A program made the translations under genes and the position numbers. From Owenia fusiformis (Eukaryota; Annelida; Polychaeta; Sabellida; Oweniidae), in NCBI GenBank assembly GCA_903813345.2, contig CAIIXF020000001.1, positions 54,641,885 through 54,705,884 on the forward strand: a stretch of 64,000 nucleotides of DNA. Reading direction: 5' to 3'. Below are positions 47,727 to 60,209 of this stretch, one piece after another. Within the stretch, counting starts at the first letter, position 1; each line of letters opens with the position of its first letter. Under the pieces are notes generated by a model. That model saw only the letters and a list, made by a program, of their open reading frames with translations. It was not told where the DNA came from and did no database searches.

Positions 47727-48325
47727 CAGGGTGTCAAAAAACAACGGCACCCCCCTCTACAGCAAAAAGTACTTCATGCTACATGATGTGTCATATCTCA
47801 TTTTAAAGACAATTTAATTCTGGAGTTACCTGAGAAAATTCAGCTTTATATCATATAATTTTACAGATTTACAGCTGATTCTTAGTAGTTGGTATGACCA
47901 CCAGTTGCTGCTCAAACAGCAGCTTATCTGGACGGATATGATTTCAATAAAATTTCACATAAAGGTGTAGCATTGCATAATCCTCTACGCACTTTCCTCA
48001 CATTCTTCAGAAAAACATCCTTACTGTATCTTTTTTCAAGAGGCTCTTTGTCCATCAGTTCCTATACCCTGTTTTTCAGAAATGAACCCATATGTTCAGT
48101 GCAGTTGAAATCTGAAGATTTGACTTTTAACCAGTAAAAGAGCAGCAAACAAAGTACCGAAGTAGCAAACTTTGAAACAATCTAGCTTTTTTAATATTAA
48201 GTTTTATTAAATAAAATTTGATGAGTAACTCCAGAATTAAATTATCTTTCAAATGAGGTATGACATGATATGGAACATATGACCTTTTGCTGTAGAGGGG
48301 GGTGCCGTTGTTTTTTGACACCTTG
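47727..48325. mobile_element. Tc1-type element nested in F2 copy A (TA target site)
   Basis: The inverted ends CAGGGTGTCAAAAAACAACG and CGTTGTTTTTTGACACCTTG continue into GGCACCCCCCTCTACAGC and complement, about 45 bp in all, flanked by TA at 47725-47726 and 48326-48327. It is 599 bp and keeps only a decayed transposase tail on the minus strand. Confidence 0.88.
47886..48060 (-). pseudogene. Tc1-type transposase C-terminal relic
   Basis: On the minus strand the frame reads KNVRKVRRGLCNATPLCEI, then YPSR, stop, AAV, stop, AATGGHTNY. The AAxGGHTxY ending is the standard close of Tc1-family transposases. Two stops show it is dead. Confidence 0.65.
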
Positions 48326-49245
48326 TATATTGAACCTCTGCACTTTCCAGATATTACATAAACGGGATTTCGAAAGTCATCTTCGATTAGCAGTATAGAT
48401 CTCTCCATGAACTCCTTAAGATTATCAAAATTCATAAAAGTGCAACATAACGTAACGTACCGACGCTGAATGATCAAAGAGGTTGGAAGATAACACCCCA
48501 TGGTCAAATATTAATCACCATATCAACACTTTCATAAAATGAAATTAAATCATTGCATTGTTTACATTTCAATTAAAGGGACAACGTACATTGGAGATGA
48601 TAACGTACATTTTTGATCTTTTAAATTATACCAAATACATGAATACTTATAAAACCTTTTAGAGAAACATATTTTCATAAAAAATATTCGGCACTCTTAT
48701 GCGACAGGTGAGAAAATGATAAAAGGAAATGTGTAAAAAACACATTTTTTCCAACCGACCAATGGCATGGGTAGATTAACAACGAAAAAATTCGAGCACT
48801 GCTCGAAATTCTTTTTACGTAATTAGAAAGGTAAATGTCTTCCAAATCGAATACACACGAAATCAAACATGAAATCCTTTATGTAATCCTTAAATTAATT
48901 TTTGAAAACCACAATCAAACCTACATCATAGTTTTCGCTTCAAATCAGTTAATAGTGACACCGTACACCTAAAGTGTACGACGGTATATCTTGCCACTGT
49001 ACACTGTCGATGGTTAGGCGTGAGAGTACTGATCACAATCATAATGACCAAATCAGAATGCTTCAAAATTCCTAAATTGGTATCTACTGTATCTAATTTT
49101 ACACGTCAACTGTTTTGCTATGTGTTAAAATGATGTATGCACCGAACTCAACGCTTTATTATATCAGAAAATTTGGAGATGATGTATCTGTAGATCTTAA
49201 CTACATGTATACCAATCATTGAATAAGTGAATAATAACGTCTTCA

Positions 49246-49412
49246 GCCTCGGTCACATTTGCTCTCTGACAGGCGTATGGCGACCGTAGCTTCACAAAAT
49301 CGAAAATCCACATCGTACTGCCTATCAATTTCACGCTACTTACATGTAGTTCTCTCGAATTTGAGAAGCTACGGTCGCCGTACGGGTGTCGTAGATCAAA
49401 TGTAACTGAGGC
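49246..49412. mobile_element. 167-bp palindromic MITE
   Basis: GCCTCGGTCACATTTG pairs with CAAATGTAACTGAGGC, and the arms continue through GGCGACCGTAGCTTC / GAAGCTACGGTCGCC. Its terminal motif and GGCGACCGT-like core resemble the middle element of the triple nest at 19399-21142. A target duplication is not preserved. Confidence 0.82.
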
Positions 49413-51280
49413 ATTAGCTGCAAATATTCAGTATCCATTGACTTTTACTCTACACTGCATACTTTTTGCATTGTGAAAACTGTCATTTTAAGGATCTGAA
49501 ATAATTTTTATTTTTGACTTTTGGATCATATCTGTCCCTATGAAATATATGTTCGATCTTGTAAATTGGTGAGAATTATTTCTTGCCAAATAGTGAAAAA
49601 ATAATATGGTAAGCTTTTGTTTCCATTTTTTGTTACAAAAAGTCACAGATTATTGCAACAAATCTGTATACCCTTTGGGTTGCCTAGGGTGTAAGACTTA
49701 AAACAAAGTTGCTGATAATTCATTGCAATATTCAGTAACCCATAAATCGCCATGGTTACAGATATTGCCTAAAATATGACCACTCTAAGAACATTTCCAT
49801 AGGGGATAAATCATGAATCAACTTAACTATGCGTTTCCTCTCGAGTCAACCTGACCATTATTTCAATAGCTAGTGATCACTCATTACTTGAAGAGTTATT
49901 GCTCTCTAACAAAAACGTTACAAAATGTTTAAAAATGCCATAATTTGTTGAATTTATCTTTACCATCATTGGCTAAATCTTCCTACGAGATCCATCTTGG
50001 GAACGCAAAGTACCATGTATCATTTAGCAAAATTAGATGAATTATTAGTTCCTCTTTAAATTGTCTCGGTGAGTGAGGATAAGAAAATGAAAGAGTGGAA
50101 ATATTATTGACAGATTTTATTCCAAGTACCTCCTGGTAATTCTGCGCAATGCATTATGTGCTCTCTCATATCATATTTTATTTCACGATTAATTAGAAAA
50201 AATATGATATTGATCATGACATTTGCCACGCTTTGCCATGCATAATTATAACATGATTTCCGAAAACCTTCACTACTTACGTTTCTAAGAAGGTATCAGT
50301 TTTCCTTTGTTATTCTTGTTAATTAAAAACGCAATTTCAAATATGACTCAATGTCATATTTGAATAATGACGTATCAAACTAATTTCATGGAAGAACTCA
50401 TTCACGGGTACAGAGAATTGTCTTTAGTATATTGAAGAGAATCGCTTGGTTGTCTCTTGACGAGATTCAATACATCACTGCATGAATAAAACAATTGATT
50501 CAAAAATCGTATGTTACGTTTTGTAGTTTATCTCAGAACCGCTGTCAATGGTTTATACTCTGTGCATGCCTCGCTTTATCTAGATGAATACGAACATACA
50601 GTTTATCAGATGGGAAATGATCTCGATAAACCAAGTGAAATAAATTTTTAATTTAAACTTTCTCATTCACAGGCTGTCTTCTTAAAAAAACTGACGTTAA
50701 CATTGCCATCTTATGATCACGTCCGATCGTCTCCGTTTTTGAAGAGTTCCCCACCCTCTACAACACCCAAGTCTAGGGGTCTTCCAAAACCCTTGATACG
50801 CGAATATTACTAATTAAAACAATCTTTTTAGTTTTGAAGGTCAAAAAACAAATGTCTGCAGACAAGAGACCACGATATTGGAGCATTGCCAATAGAATCA
50901 ATCGACAAAAAGTACAATTATGTCCACTTTTCTGTGTTTACTCATTTCTACAGTTCAGTAGTTATATTTCATAAAACTACAATAGGCTTGTCTCATTAGA
51001 CATATCGGTTTATTAAGATTGTATAATCCAAAGTGACTTTAGCGTGTTCTAGCCTCTCAAATCGCTGTCTTTGAAATACGATAACCTTCTCTTCTTGATC
51101 AAATTGATAAATGCAATTTCTGTTATAAAACTCCAAAACTAATTTATTTTCTAGTTAATAAAAATCGTGATTTTGTGATTGAAGTTGGATGAAGTATCTC
51201 CGAGGGGAATAATGACTGGCATTGCAAATATGCTATAAATATCGTGATGGACATACATCCTGTACAAACTGTACTAAACT
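49413..51280. other. Intergenic, nothing identified
   Basis: AT-rich sequence without a supported gene or element. Confidence 0.4.
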
Positions 51281-52042
51281 AAAACAAGCGGTGTGGATAT
51301 CATGTGCGCGTGGTGCGGACTTCAACGGTCATTTTTGAATGTGTGATATTTCCGGCACTAAGGCTTGTTGGGTACATAATCATAGTAAGGATACTAGATA
51401 CTAGATCATTGTAGAGGATACCTAGTAAAAGGGAAACTTTGTCGATAGTTGTGAACTTCATTCTTTAACGACGAACTAAGCATTCATCCTTTTATAATTC
51501 CCCAAAGCAAAGAATTTAAAATTGCCGCTCTAATACACCATTTGCAGACTTCATTCAGTCTTGCTGATGACTATCGATATAAATCATTTTTGAATTCTAA
51601 AAGTCATTAAATTTCTGTGTGAATTAAAGAAAAAGTTAAAACATTAATCGGATATATGCTATCTCTAAGTAAGCGATGCGGATATCCGTCACTTTTCGGA
51701 TATCCAAACCGCTTGTTTATAGGTTGCACATTTTCCATTAATGTTATGCATTTTGTATAAAATCACAAATAAATTTTTCAACTTTCAAAATGCAAATATT
51801 ACTTGAATTAATAGGTCATCTTCATCACCAATATTGGATGAACATTGTCTTATCCTGTGTAACGGTTGCAATTTTGAATTATTTGCAAAGAACTATTATT
51901 GCTTACTGTGTCGCTATAGAATGAATAACACACCCTTTGACACAAGTTCCTCTTTATTAAGGATCTTGATATCACGAATTCAAATTTAAAATGACCGTTA
52001 AAGTCCTCGCCGTGCGCATATGATATCCGTACCGCTTGTTTT
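51281..52042. mobile_element. Foldback element with three related ends
   Basis: AAAACAAGCGGTGTGGATAT at 51281 is mirrored at 52042, with GACTTCAACGGTCATTTT and complement following. A third end, GATATCCAAACCGCTTGTTT, lies at 51698-51717 with a local mirror GCGGATATCCG at 51678. It may be two related elements fused, or one with an internal duplication. Confidence 0.75.
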
Positions 52043-54182
52043 CGAATAGCACAGTCTGCATATAGGGTGATGGAGCAAAAATATCCCAAATTGATTGCGT
52101 CACGTTGCAAAACTGTCGATCACTCTAGAACCGACGGATATTATCTTGTTATCTTGTATCCATTGAAGTGTAAATCTAAACAGACAACATAATGAACAAA
52201 ACATGCTCCAATTTAACCAGAGGTTTAATTAAGTCAACGTTCAGCGTAGACGTCTCTTTGAACGCGTTCCATGGATAATGTTCATTAATGTTTGGCACTT
52301 ACACATGTGAATGAATACATGCAATTTCATTTTTTTAAATTCTTTAATCTGTTTGATATTGCAAATAAGTATGCGAAATAATGTCAAACAAATCAGGATA
52401 AAGGACAAAGTTTTATGACCAGCAAAGGGAACAAAAGTATTTCGGAGATTACAGAAATGGCCAAGGGACTGGCATTTATATCAAAACTTATATTCATCAA
52501 CGATCTGAAATATCGTTTGATTATTGAGTATCTTATCAAATGTTCTCTAGGGACACCCATTCCAATGAAATATCAAAGTGATTTTCCAACGCAAACATAT
52601 CAATTTGTCCATCCTATTATAATGCATTTTTGGCAATGGAAATGAGGTCAAAAAAGATTGTGGAGCGAACTGTGAACTTGTAATCTTCTAATTTACTTTT
52701 TATTCCCATTTGGAGCTATTGTATACGATCGAATCATCTGACTAAATATCATTTCCAGACAAAATTAGAACCATAATTATCTTATCACATATACCTAAAT
52801 CTAATGAGTTTGACTTTGCAAATTGCTTGAATAAAATAGCTTAAATCCAACATTATGACTGTCCGAAATCTGTTGCGATACTTTCCACCCTCCTTTGTTA
52901 AATGTTTGATGACGTATATTTTGACATTTTATCCGATTCGGACGTTGAACACAAAGAAGGAGAAAAACAAAAAGTTCAAAGCAAGTTTCAGTTCAAAAGC
53001 CAAATGCTGACATAACCTATTAATTTACTTGACTGTTTAATATAACTAATGCACATTTTAAAAATTAAATGTTTCCATTGTGTAAGGGCTAGTCCAAACC
53101 TTAACCTAGACTAATACAACATCGGAATTTGACCATTTGCACATTACATTTCTGGCTTCAACGATGTTGTTCGTGCTTTTGAACATGAAAAGTAAGTTCC
53201 AAAACGTTTAAAAGAATCCGTTCGTTTTTTGTACTTCGTTCGTTTGGGTTTTGCAATGGAACTTTCGATTCACCCTTGACATTATGTATGTGACAATCCG
53301 ACTCAATATTTCGGATGCAATAATGAAAATCAAGCCTCTCCAGACGCTATTTGCAGCGCAGGTCAATAAATTATTGTGCAAATGGATAATAGAGTTGCTT
53401 CTAGGTCATTTTATTAGGTTGAACAAAGTGGCATTTCAGCCTTTACAAACTATACAGGTTCTGTTTTTCTAGAGTTTCCACTCGGTTGAGAATTACGTCA
53501 CCAGTTGTCGTTCATAACCATTTTAGAAATAATCCAATTGGAGAGAATGTTAACAGTTGAGTCCAAAGCCAAGGTGGTGGACATCTCTTATTCTTCCATT
53601 TCATTTTCATTGTTGACATGATGAAGTATACCTCTTTGACAAACGTAGCAATTAGTAACATAATACTAATAGCCTTTTAATTATATCATAATTGAAAACA
53701 GTGAATAACTGACTCTATAATTATTATCATATCACCGCTTATTGTGACGGTGTTGGCGCCTGGCGTTCGGCGTCTGTAACAAATTGCAGGTGATGTCATT
53801 TTGCATGTTAATGTATTGTATAAGTTATTTACCAATATTTCCGATAGATTAGATTAATTATTATATAAAAATAACTTACATCGAATGCTTATATCTTATC
53901 CAAATCGTACGGTAAGTATCGGTCTTTTAATCGGTATATCATAATTAAAGGTCAATGGGTTCTGTTACTCATCACTTCTTACTGTTTTTCTATCAACATG
54001 ATCTGATGTTGCGACTCTTCGATTTTGAACTGGGTTCATTTTATGAGAGGAGTTGCAAATGTCATAATTGTTGATCATATGTGATGATAGTGTGAATGTT
54101 ATCTCGTAATGTATATGATTTAATGTCTGTGAAAAAGCCAGGATGAAGACAAGTTTCGGTAATTAAATATAATTCCAAGACA
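52043..54182. other. Intergenic, nothing identified
   Basis: Frames at 52415 and 53251 show no known motif. No element ends were recognised. Confidence 0.4.
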
Positions 54183-54419
54183 GGTACAGACACAGACACA
54201 GATCTGGCCCCCCTTGGGTGGGCCCAGAAAAAATTGGGCCCAAAAAAACTTTGGGCCTCTTAAGGCCTTATTTTTAATTTCCAAATTTTGAAGAAAATGG
54301 GCCTCAAATTTCAAAATTTGGGTTTTAGGGGCCCAACATTTTTTTCTGCGCAAGCGCGGAAGTTTTTTTTCTGACCTAAAATTTGCCCCCCCCCCTGTTG
54401 GTTCCCAGACCCGCCCCTG
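54183..54419 (-). mobile_element. Possible hAT-like fragment
   Basis: Read on the minus strand it starts CAGGGGCGGGTCTGGGAACC, a typical hAT terminal sequence, followed by G-rich and repeated GGGCCCA words. The opposite end contains CAGATCTGGCCCCCC, a poor match. There is no target duplication that I can see, so it is a fragment or a relic. Confidence 0.4.
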
Positions 54420-56014
54420 CAGGTGATACCACCTCCGGAAGTTTCATACGACGGTGCATCGAGACTCAGAATAAATGAATATTAACGGCTTGTCCCGATG
54501 GTAAAGCTAAGTCCCTCAATTTCTAAAATGCTCAAAAATGTTACATGTGAGGTGTACTTGTAAAACAAGCATAAGTTTGTTTGGTGTTATTTGTTCTTAC
54601 TTACTTACAGTTGACCCATCAGGCATGCAATTATTGTAAACAGATAGATACAGCCATCCTCCCGTAGAGTTATCTTAGCAACTGTGTTAACCTTGTATCA
54701 ATTTCTGACTAAAGTACACAAAACACATCACTTGTTGAAACATCGTTCGACAAAGTCATTTATAATGCTCATTCCCTTTTGTAGAAATATAATGCGTAGC
54801 CGCATGATTGAGGAGGTCAGTGTTCATCATATCATCACGGTGTTCCGCTTTTTGAATTGATGTATTTATATATTTAGACTGATCATGCGATTGTTGATTT
54901 TAAGAGTGTACTGCATGAACGATAGCTGAACGTTGCTGAAAGCATAATAATTTGCCAAGGTATGTCAGTAGCGCTGCAACATTTATTAAAGGCAAAATCT
55001 GTGAAAGAAGGTGACAAAACTGCATGTAATATCTACAATTGACGACCCGTGTGTGTTCCTCCGTTCTTTACCATGTCGCAAATCACAAATATATCATCTC
55101 CCAAAAGTTTCATGATGTATTAACTTTTATCAAATGGTGAAGTCATTTATAGTGCCAATGATTTGTAAATTCTCTCAAATGATGTCTTATGTGGATGTCC
55201 ACATCTATAGTAAAATAATAAATAAAATGTAAAACTAGGTTATTTAAAATAAGGTTTAAACTTTATGATGTTTGTATGTTAGATAATACTAATTACAAAT
55301 CACTGGGAATGGTTCGAACCAAAAATTGAAACATTTTTTTGTAAAGGTCACTCTCTAGATAATATTTACAGAAACGAAGATGCTAAACAGATGAGCCAAT
55401 TATAAGTTTGAATTTAGAAAATACAAATGGGGATTAGTGTACCGTAAGGAAGAGACCATCAGCCGAAGAATGTTTCAACCAACATCATGTGAAATATCAA
55501 TCTTTTATTTTCACTTCGGTAGCCGATTGCCTAAAATTCCCGGGGCAACCCTCATCTCTGAAACAACATATGAATGCTCCAACGTTTCAATTAACATTTT
55601 TGATCCTCCAAATGCCAAGTTCAAAGATTAAATATAAATCGCCAATATCTCTTATAACGCGAGAGTGAATTCTTTGAGATAAGGGGAATTTGTGTCCGTA
55701 TGGTTGCTGACATGATGTATTTTTTCCCTTCGGTACATTACCCTGGCCAATATTACTTCGATATGATATGTGTTGAGTGGTAGAAAGGTTAAATATACCC
55801 ACCTATAACTTTCAGATACTTGATTATGGCGCCGACAGTTGGATCATTGACCGGGAGTAAATAAACAGAAGTATTTATTCCTAAATATTGCCTGGGAAAT
55901 ATCTTGTCAAATATGTTTTTCCTCCGAGAATGATAGATCCAATGTATAACCCCATATGTATCAAAAAACGATTCGTTCAGGGACAGCGCTTAATTATATT
56001 ATGGCCCCGAATGT
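54420..56014. other. Intergenic, nothing identified
   Basis: No gene or element supported. Frames at 55437 and 55888 are unrecognised. Confidence 0.4.
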
Positions 56015-56728
56015 CACGCCTAACCATCGACAAGGTACAGTCACGTGACAGTGACAAAATATGCCGTAGTACACTTTTGATGTACTATGTCATTTTCGCC
56101 ATTTTATATCGCCATTTTCTAGAATGAGGAAGCGAGGTAAGAACTAGCATTGATTTGATCAATATTGTGTCAGTTCATCATCAGGCAGTTGTTGCATTCG
56201 ATTTGTAATTAAGTTGCAAATATGCATATCTATTTCAAATGATCCTCAGCAACTTCAATATCTTGTTATAGATCTACCCAGTACGTCAGGGATCTCTAAA
56301 TCTTGACTGAATTTCGCAAAATTCTCTCTAATTTTTGTTTTGCTATGCAAATAACAGCCAAACTACGACTAACACAACTTAAGATAAGTATACAAATATA
56401 CATCCAGAGTTAATGCAAAACCGCTTTTTACTTTGGATGCTACTACGAAAAACAGATAATGTATGTTGTCAACTCGAATGTATGTTGTCACATTGGCCTT
56501 ACAGATCTCAATTCACAGTTAATTTTATAATGCTATAATGTACGTGTAATAGAAGGAACATATTTGAAAATAAAGTAATAATTTGTAATAATAGGGCTGG
56601 CATATCGAAAAAATTACTCTAATATTTTGTCCGTTAATCAATAAAATTGTCATTGATATGATTAAATTTCAATGTTACTAATAATTTTTTAGTATTCCAT
56701 AACCCTGGCTTTTGAACTTCTGCACTTT

Positions 56729-57333
56729 CCCCCCTAGGCAGACATATACCAATTTCTCCATAGTATGTGTCATATATCATATTTAAGCTTATCCAAAGTT
56801 ACATTGATTTGCCAAATATGATGGTTCAAATGGTAAAAAGTAACAGGCATTTCAAAAATTAGCGTTTTGCCAAAAAGTCCATTTCAGTATCCTGGAAACA
56901 GCCCTGACCTGAATGTGACAGAAAATATGGATGCTATTCTCGAAGATAATATATGGATATCGAGTTCTAAAAAGATGACGTTTAGGGTAGATACTCCAAG
57001 GAAACTCTTCTTATGCCTTAAAAAGGTTTTATGAAGATTACAAAACGCCATATCCCTATTTGATGCCAGTTTAAGATCATATATGGAAAGTATTGCTGCT
57101 GTTAACATGGCGGCTAAGGAGACACACCGACTATTGTTTTGGTGTAAAACTGACTTTAATTTTGTCCAAACACTAACTTTTGAAATTCCTGTAACTTTTT
57201 CCATTTGTGAGTTGAACCATGATACTCGGCTAAATAATGTAACTTTGGATGAGCTTTAAAATGATATACGACACATACATGGAGACATTGGTATATGTCT
57301 GCCTATGGGGGCCCATAATTTCGGGACACCCTG
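56729..57333. mobile_element. Tc1-type element nested in F2 copy B, left end lost
   Basis: The right end reads GGGCCCATAATTTCGGGACACCCTG followed by TA in shortened form (key words GGGCCCATAA and GGGACACCCTG). The arm GGTATATGTCTGCCTA is mirrored by TAGGCAGACATATACC at 56736-56751. The outermost left 25 bp or so are missing. It carries a transposase relic on the plus strand. Confidence 0.72.
56883..57130 (+). pseudogene. Tc1-family transposase relic
   Basis: The frame reads FQYPGNSPDLNVTENMDAIL EDNIW, followed by a decayed stretch with a stop and then SLRSYMESIAAVNMAAKETH. The SPDLNxxEN block is the family signature around the last catalytic acidic residue, and the MxxIAAVxxAAK block is near the C-terminus. 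A minus-strand frame of 106 residues here is its shadow. Confidence 0.78.
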
Positions 57334-58153
57334 TAGCATAAAGTCATCTTGGATTAGCTAGTAAAGATCTCTCCATGAACTTCTTAAGATTATTAAAATT
57401 CATAAAAGTGCAACTAAACATAACGTAACGTACCGACGTCGAGTGGTTAAAGAGGTCGGAAGAAAACACGCCGTGGTCACATATTAGTCACCATATTAAT
57501 ACTTTCATAAAATAAAATAGCATTCAACGAAAAAATCACTTTTACCTGTTTATCTGTACTAGGGATACAGGAGCATGTTCGTTGAACATCACTTGTAACG
57601 CATAAAACCCTTAATGCATTTTGAAATTAAATCATTGCAATGTTTAATATTATAACTCATGTATTTCAATTACAGGGACAACATACACTGTGAGTTGACA
57701 ACGTACATTTCTGATTGTTTAAATTATATCAAATGCATGAATGTTTATTAAATGTTCACCTGTCCTAAACTGTGTAGTTTAGAGAAACACATTCTCATGA
57801 AAATTTTCGACACTCTGAGACGTCAGGGGAGAAAATTATCAAAGGAAATGTGTAAAAAACAACATTTTTCCAACCGAAGAATCGTATGGGTAGACTAACA
57901 ACGAAAAAAATCGAGCACTGCTCGAAGATCTTTTAACGTTATTAGAAAAATAAATGTCTTTGAAATCGAATGCACGCGAAATCAAACATAAAATCCTTTG
58001 TGTTATCCTAAAATTTATTTTTGAAAACCTGCATCGAACCTACATCATGGTCTTCGCTCAAAATCAGTTAATAGTGACATAGTACATCAAAAGTGTACTA
58101 TGGCATATTTTGTCACCTGTCACGTGACTGTACCTTGTCGATGGTTAGGCGTG

Positions 58154-59194
58154 AATGTATTAGAGTTAAAAAGACATTTTAATCACAACGTCGTTGGTTT
58201 TTACGTAAGATCAGAAAAATATAATTGTCTCTTGTCATTGGGGTTTATTTTAAAGGGTGACGCATATCGTTTAGCAAATCGAACGCTCGTTTCTGGTGTT
58301 GCTCACCGTTTAGTATAAAAGGCCCGATCCCGGAATAATACTCAAGGGTTCACAGGTTCGAGTTCGTTGTGTCAACACCTCTAACTTACTCGAGTCTCTA
58401 GCTTACAGCTAGACGAAACTTCATTGATTTCGTATGTACTGTGCTACACGCACCTACACGCACCTAGAACTCATTTTTAATAAATTTTATAAATATTTTT
58501 AAGAATATTAATCATATTTAGGATGAAGCGTTGCTTGTCTGGATTTAGATATTTCAAAATTTCATTTCGGAGTTTTGACACATGGTGAAATTTTCTCGCT
58601 GTAGCTAAAAATGGCTTCCGGTTCTGGAGGTGAATAACATTTGAAATTATTCTCGCTAAAGAAATCAAATATAACAATAGATTCAGACGGGGATGTGAGC
58701 TGATGTTCTTCAAATCTATACATAAAGGTATATTTCATATTATTATGCCATATTTACTGTGCGTGTGACACAATGATTTACAATATTTATAATACTAAGG
58801 CAGCTCAATCTTCCTCCTCAAAGCCGGAATATAGAGAAGGCTTTGGACCGAAGTAACCTCTAACTGTTATATAGCATAAGTATATTATAGATCGTCACAC
58901 ATTTATAAAAGGGTGATTTTTATTTTGACAAATCAATTCCACATTTATGGGTGAAGTTTCAGGATCTTCTATTTGTGTATAATAAGGAAAAATTGGCATC
59001 TAAATTTCCCCATAACGTAATAGCACACAGCTTGGCATATGAAATATCCTACAAATGAAACAAAGCAAGACAACCCGGTTTCTAATAAAATAATTTATAT
59101 TGGCTGTTGTACATGTATTATTTGAACGCAATCACTCTTTGGATAACGTTTTCAAAATCATTATAAACGGATTATCTTATCTCAAAGACAATTT
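58154..59194. other. Intergenic, nothing identified
   Basis: No gene or element could be supported. Confidence 0.4.
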
Positions 59195-59384
59195 CCAAGG
59201 AGGATTGGAAGCCAGGGTTCCAACTCGATATTCTTTAATCTCCACGCATGCGTCATTTGCTATTCGTGTCTGTATAATTTGTACGACTGCATGGAGAATG
59301 ACCCGATACTCTCCAACAAAGCTATCGCTAGGTGATTGTTTTGCAGAATATCGGTGTTGCATTCTGGGAGCCAATCCTCCTTGG
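59195..59384. mobile_element. 190-bp palindromic MITE
   Basis: CCAAGGAGGATTGGAAGCCA at 59195 mirrors TGGGAGCCAATCCTCCTTGG ending at 59384 with one or two changes, and GATATTCT / AGAATATC pair further in. It produces long frames on both strands (59100-59492 and 59177-59395) that should not be taken for genes. Confidence 0.8.
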
Positions 59385-60209
59385 ACAATTTCCAATAAAC
59401 TGGATTTTACAGAACTCCCCTTATTTCTTAAAAATGGACTGATCCAGTTGATTCGCCTGGAGCCGCCATATTGTTTTTATACGGGATGCTAATCGGAACC
59501 CTTTAAACAAGCCAGCCAGGCCTATTTTATGAAAATGCTTGTTATGTATCTTACGCATCTAAAATGATAATTTGATAGTAAAAAGATGTATGCAAGTTGT
59601 GAAAATAAGATTCGGAGGGTTTCTTTTGGATATCTGTAAAAAGGCAATAGTTACTGAATTGCTTGAAATTGATATAGCATAGCATTGAGTTTATAAAAGA
59701 TCAGTTTAAAACTTTACTTTGTCACCATACGATAACCAGAAACAAGACTCTTCCTGGCAGTTTAAATTCACCGGGAGGGATTTGATGAGGGGAATATCAC
59801 AAGGATGTTATCAATATAAAAACGAAATATTTTGAAAAAATGAAAAAATTTGAAAAAACGAATTTTTGAATTTACCCGGGATCATCCTTCTAATCCCGAT
59901 ATCATCCCTGATATCGTCCCTGTCCCAATTATGTGATTTATCACTTGCTATTATATACCTGATATTGCTCTAACCATGGTATAAAGTAAATGAAGGCCTT
60001 CTAAACTAGCACTAATACCCCGGCAAGGTGGCAATATAATATTCATTTGAGTGATTTAGAAAGCATATTGACACCGATAGCAATTGGATAAAATGACTTT
60101 GTGATCGAATACTATTCAAACACACGTTTTGTATGGCGGCATTCTTCAGGTAATTTGTCAAAAAGTGGTTAAAGCTAAGCTCTATACATTGTGTTCCAAA
60201 AGAATAGCG

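Larger units (their letters stand above)
47102..49022. mobile_element. Foldback family F2, copy A
   Basis: GCCTAACCATCGACA at 47102 pairs with TGTCGATGGTTAGGC ending at 49019, then ATACCGTCGTGCACTTTAG and its near-complement. The right end continues GTG, so the full terminus is CACGCC; the left CAC is replaced by AGG next to the preceding element, where GGCCTAACCAG is tandemly duplicated. It is interrupted by a Tc1-type element at 47727-48325. The rest matches copy B at 56015-58153. Confidence 0.82.
56015..58153. mobile_element. Foldback family F2, copy B (5-bp target duplication)
   Basis: The ends CACGCCTAACCATCGACA and TGTCGATGGTTAGGCGTG are exact complements, then GGTACAGTCACGTGACAG and AATATGCCGTAGTACACTTT pair with the other arm. 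AATGT flanks both sides (56010-56014, 58154-58158). The interior resembles copy A on both sides of a nested Tc1-type element. It has no intact protein. Confidence 0.85.

Noticed and set aside
54183-54419. Calling a full hAT element
   Set aside because: Only one end resembles a hAT terminus. No matching second end or 8-bp duplication was found, so it is listed as a possible fragment only.
56015-58153. Assigning F2 to the RAG-related Transib class from its CAC ends and 5-bp duplication
   Set aside because: The heptamer does not match the Transib consensus beyond CAC, and no RAG1-like core is visible. A 5-bp duplication on one copy is not enough.
58340-58375. tRNA-like GGTTCGAGTTC
   Set aside because: A lone B-box-like word with no A box, no acceptor stem and no T-arm pairing. 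Other GGTTCGA words at 830, 25022 and 55310 fail too.
59100-59492. 130-codon plus-strand frame and a 72-codon minus-strand frame over the same bases
   Set aside because: Both come from the palindromic MITE at 59195-59384, whose symmetry leaves open frames on both strands. No domain is present.
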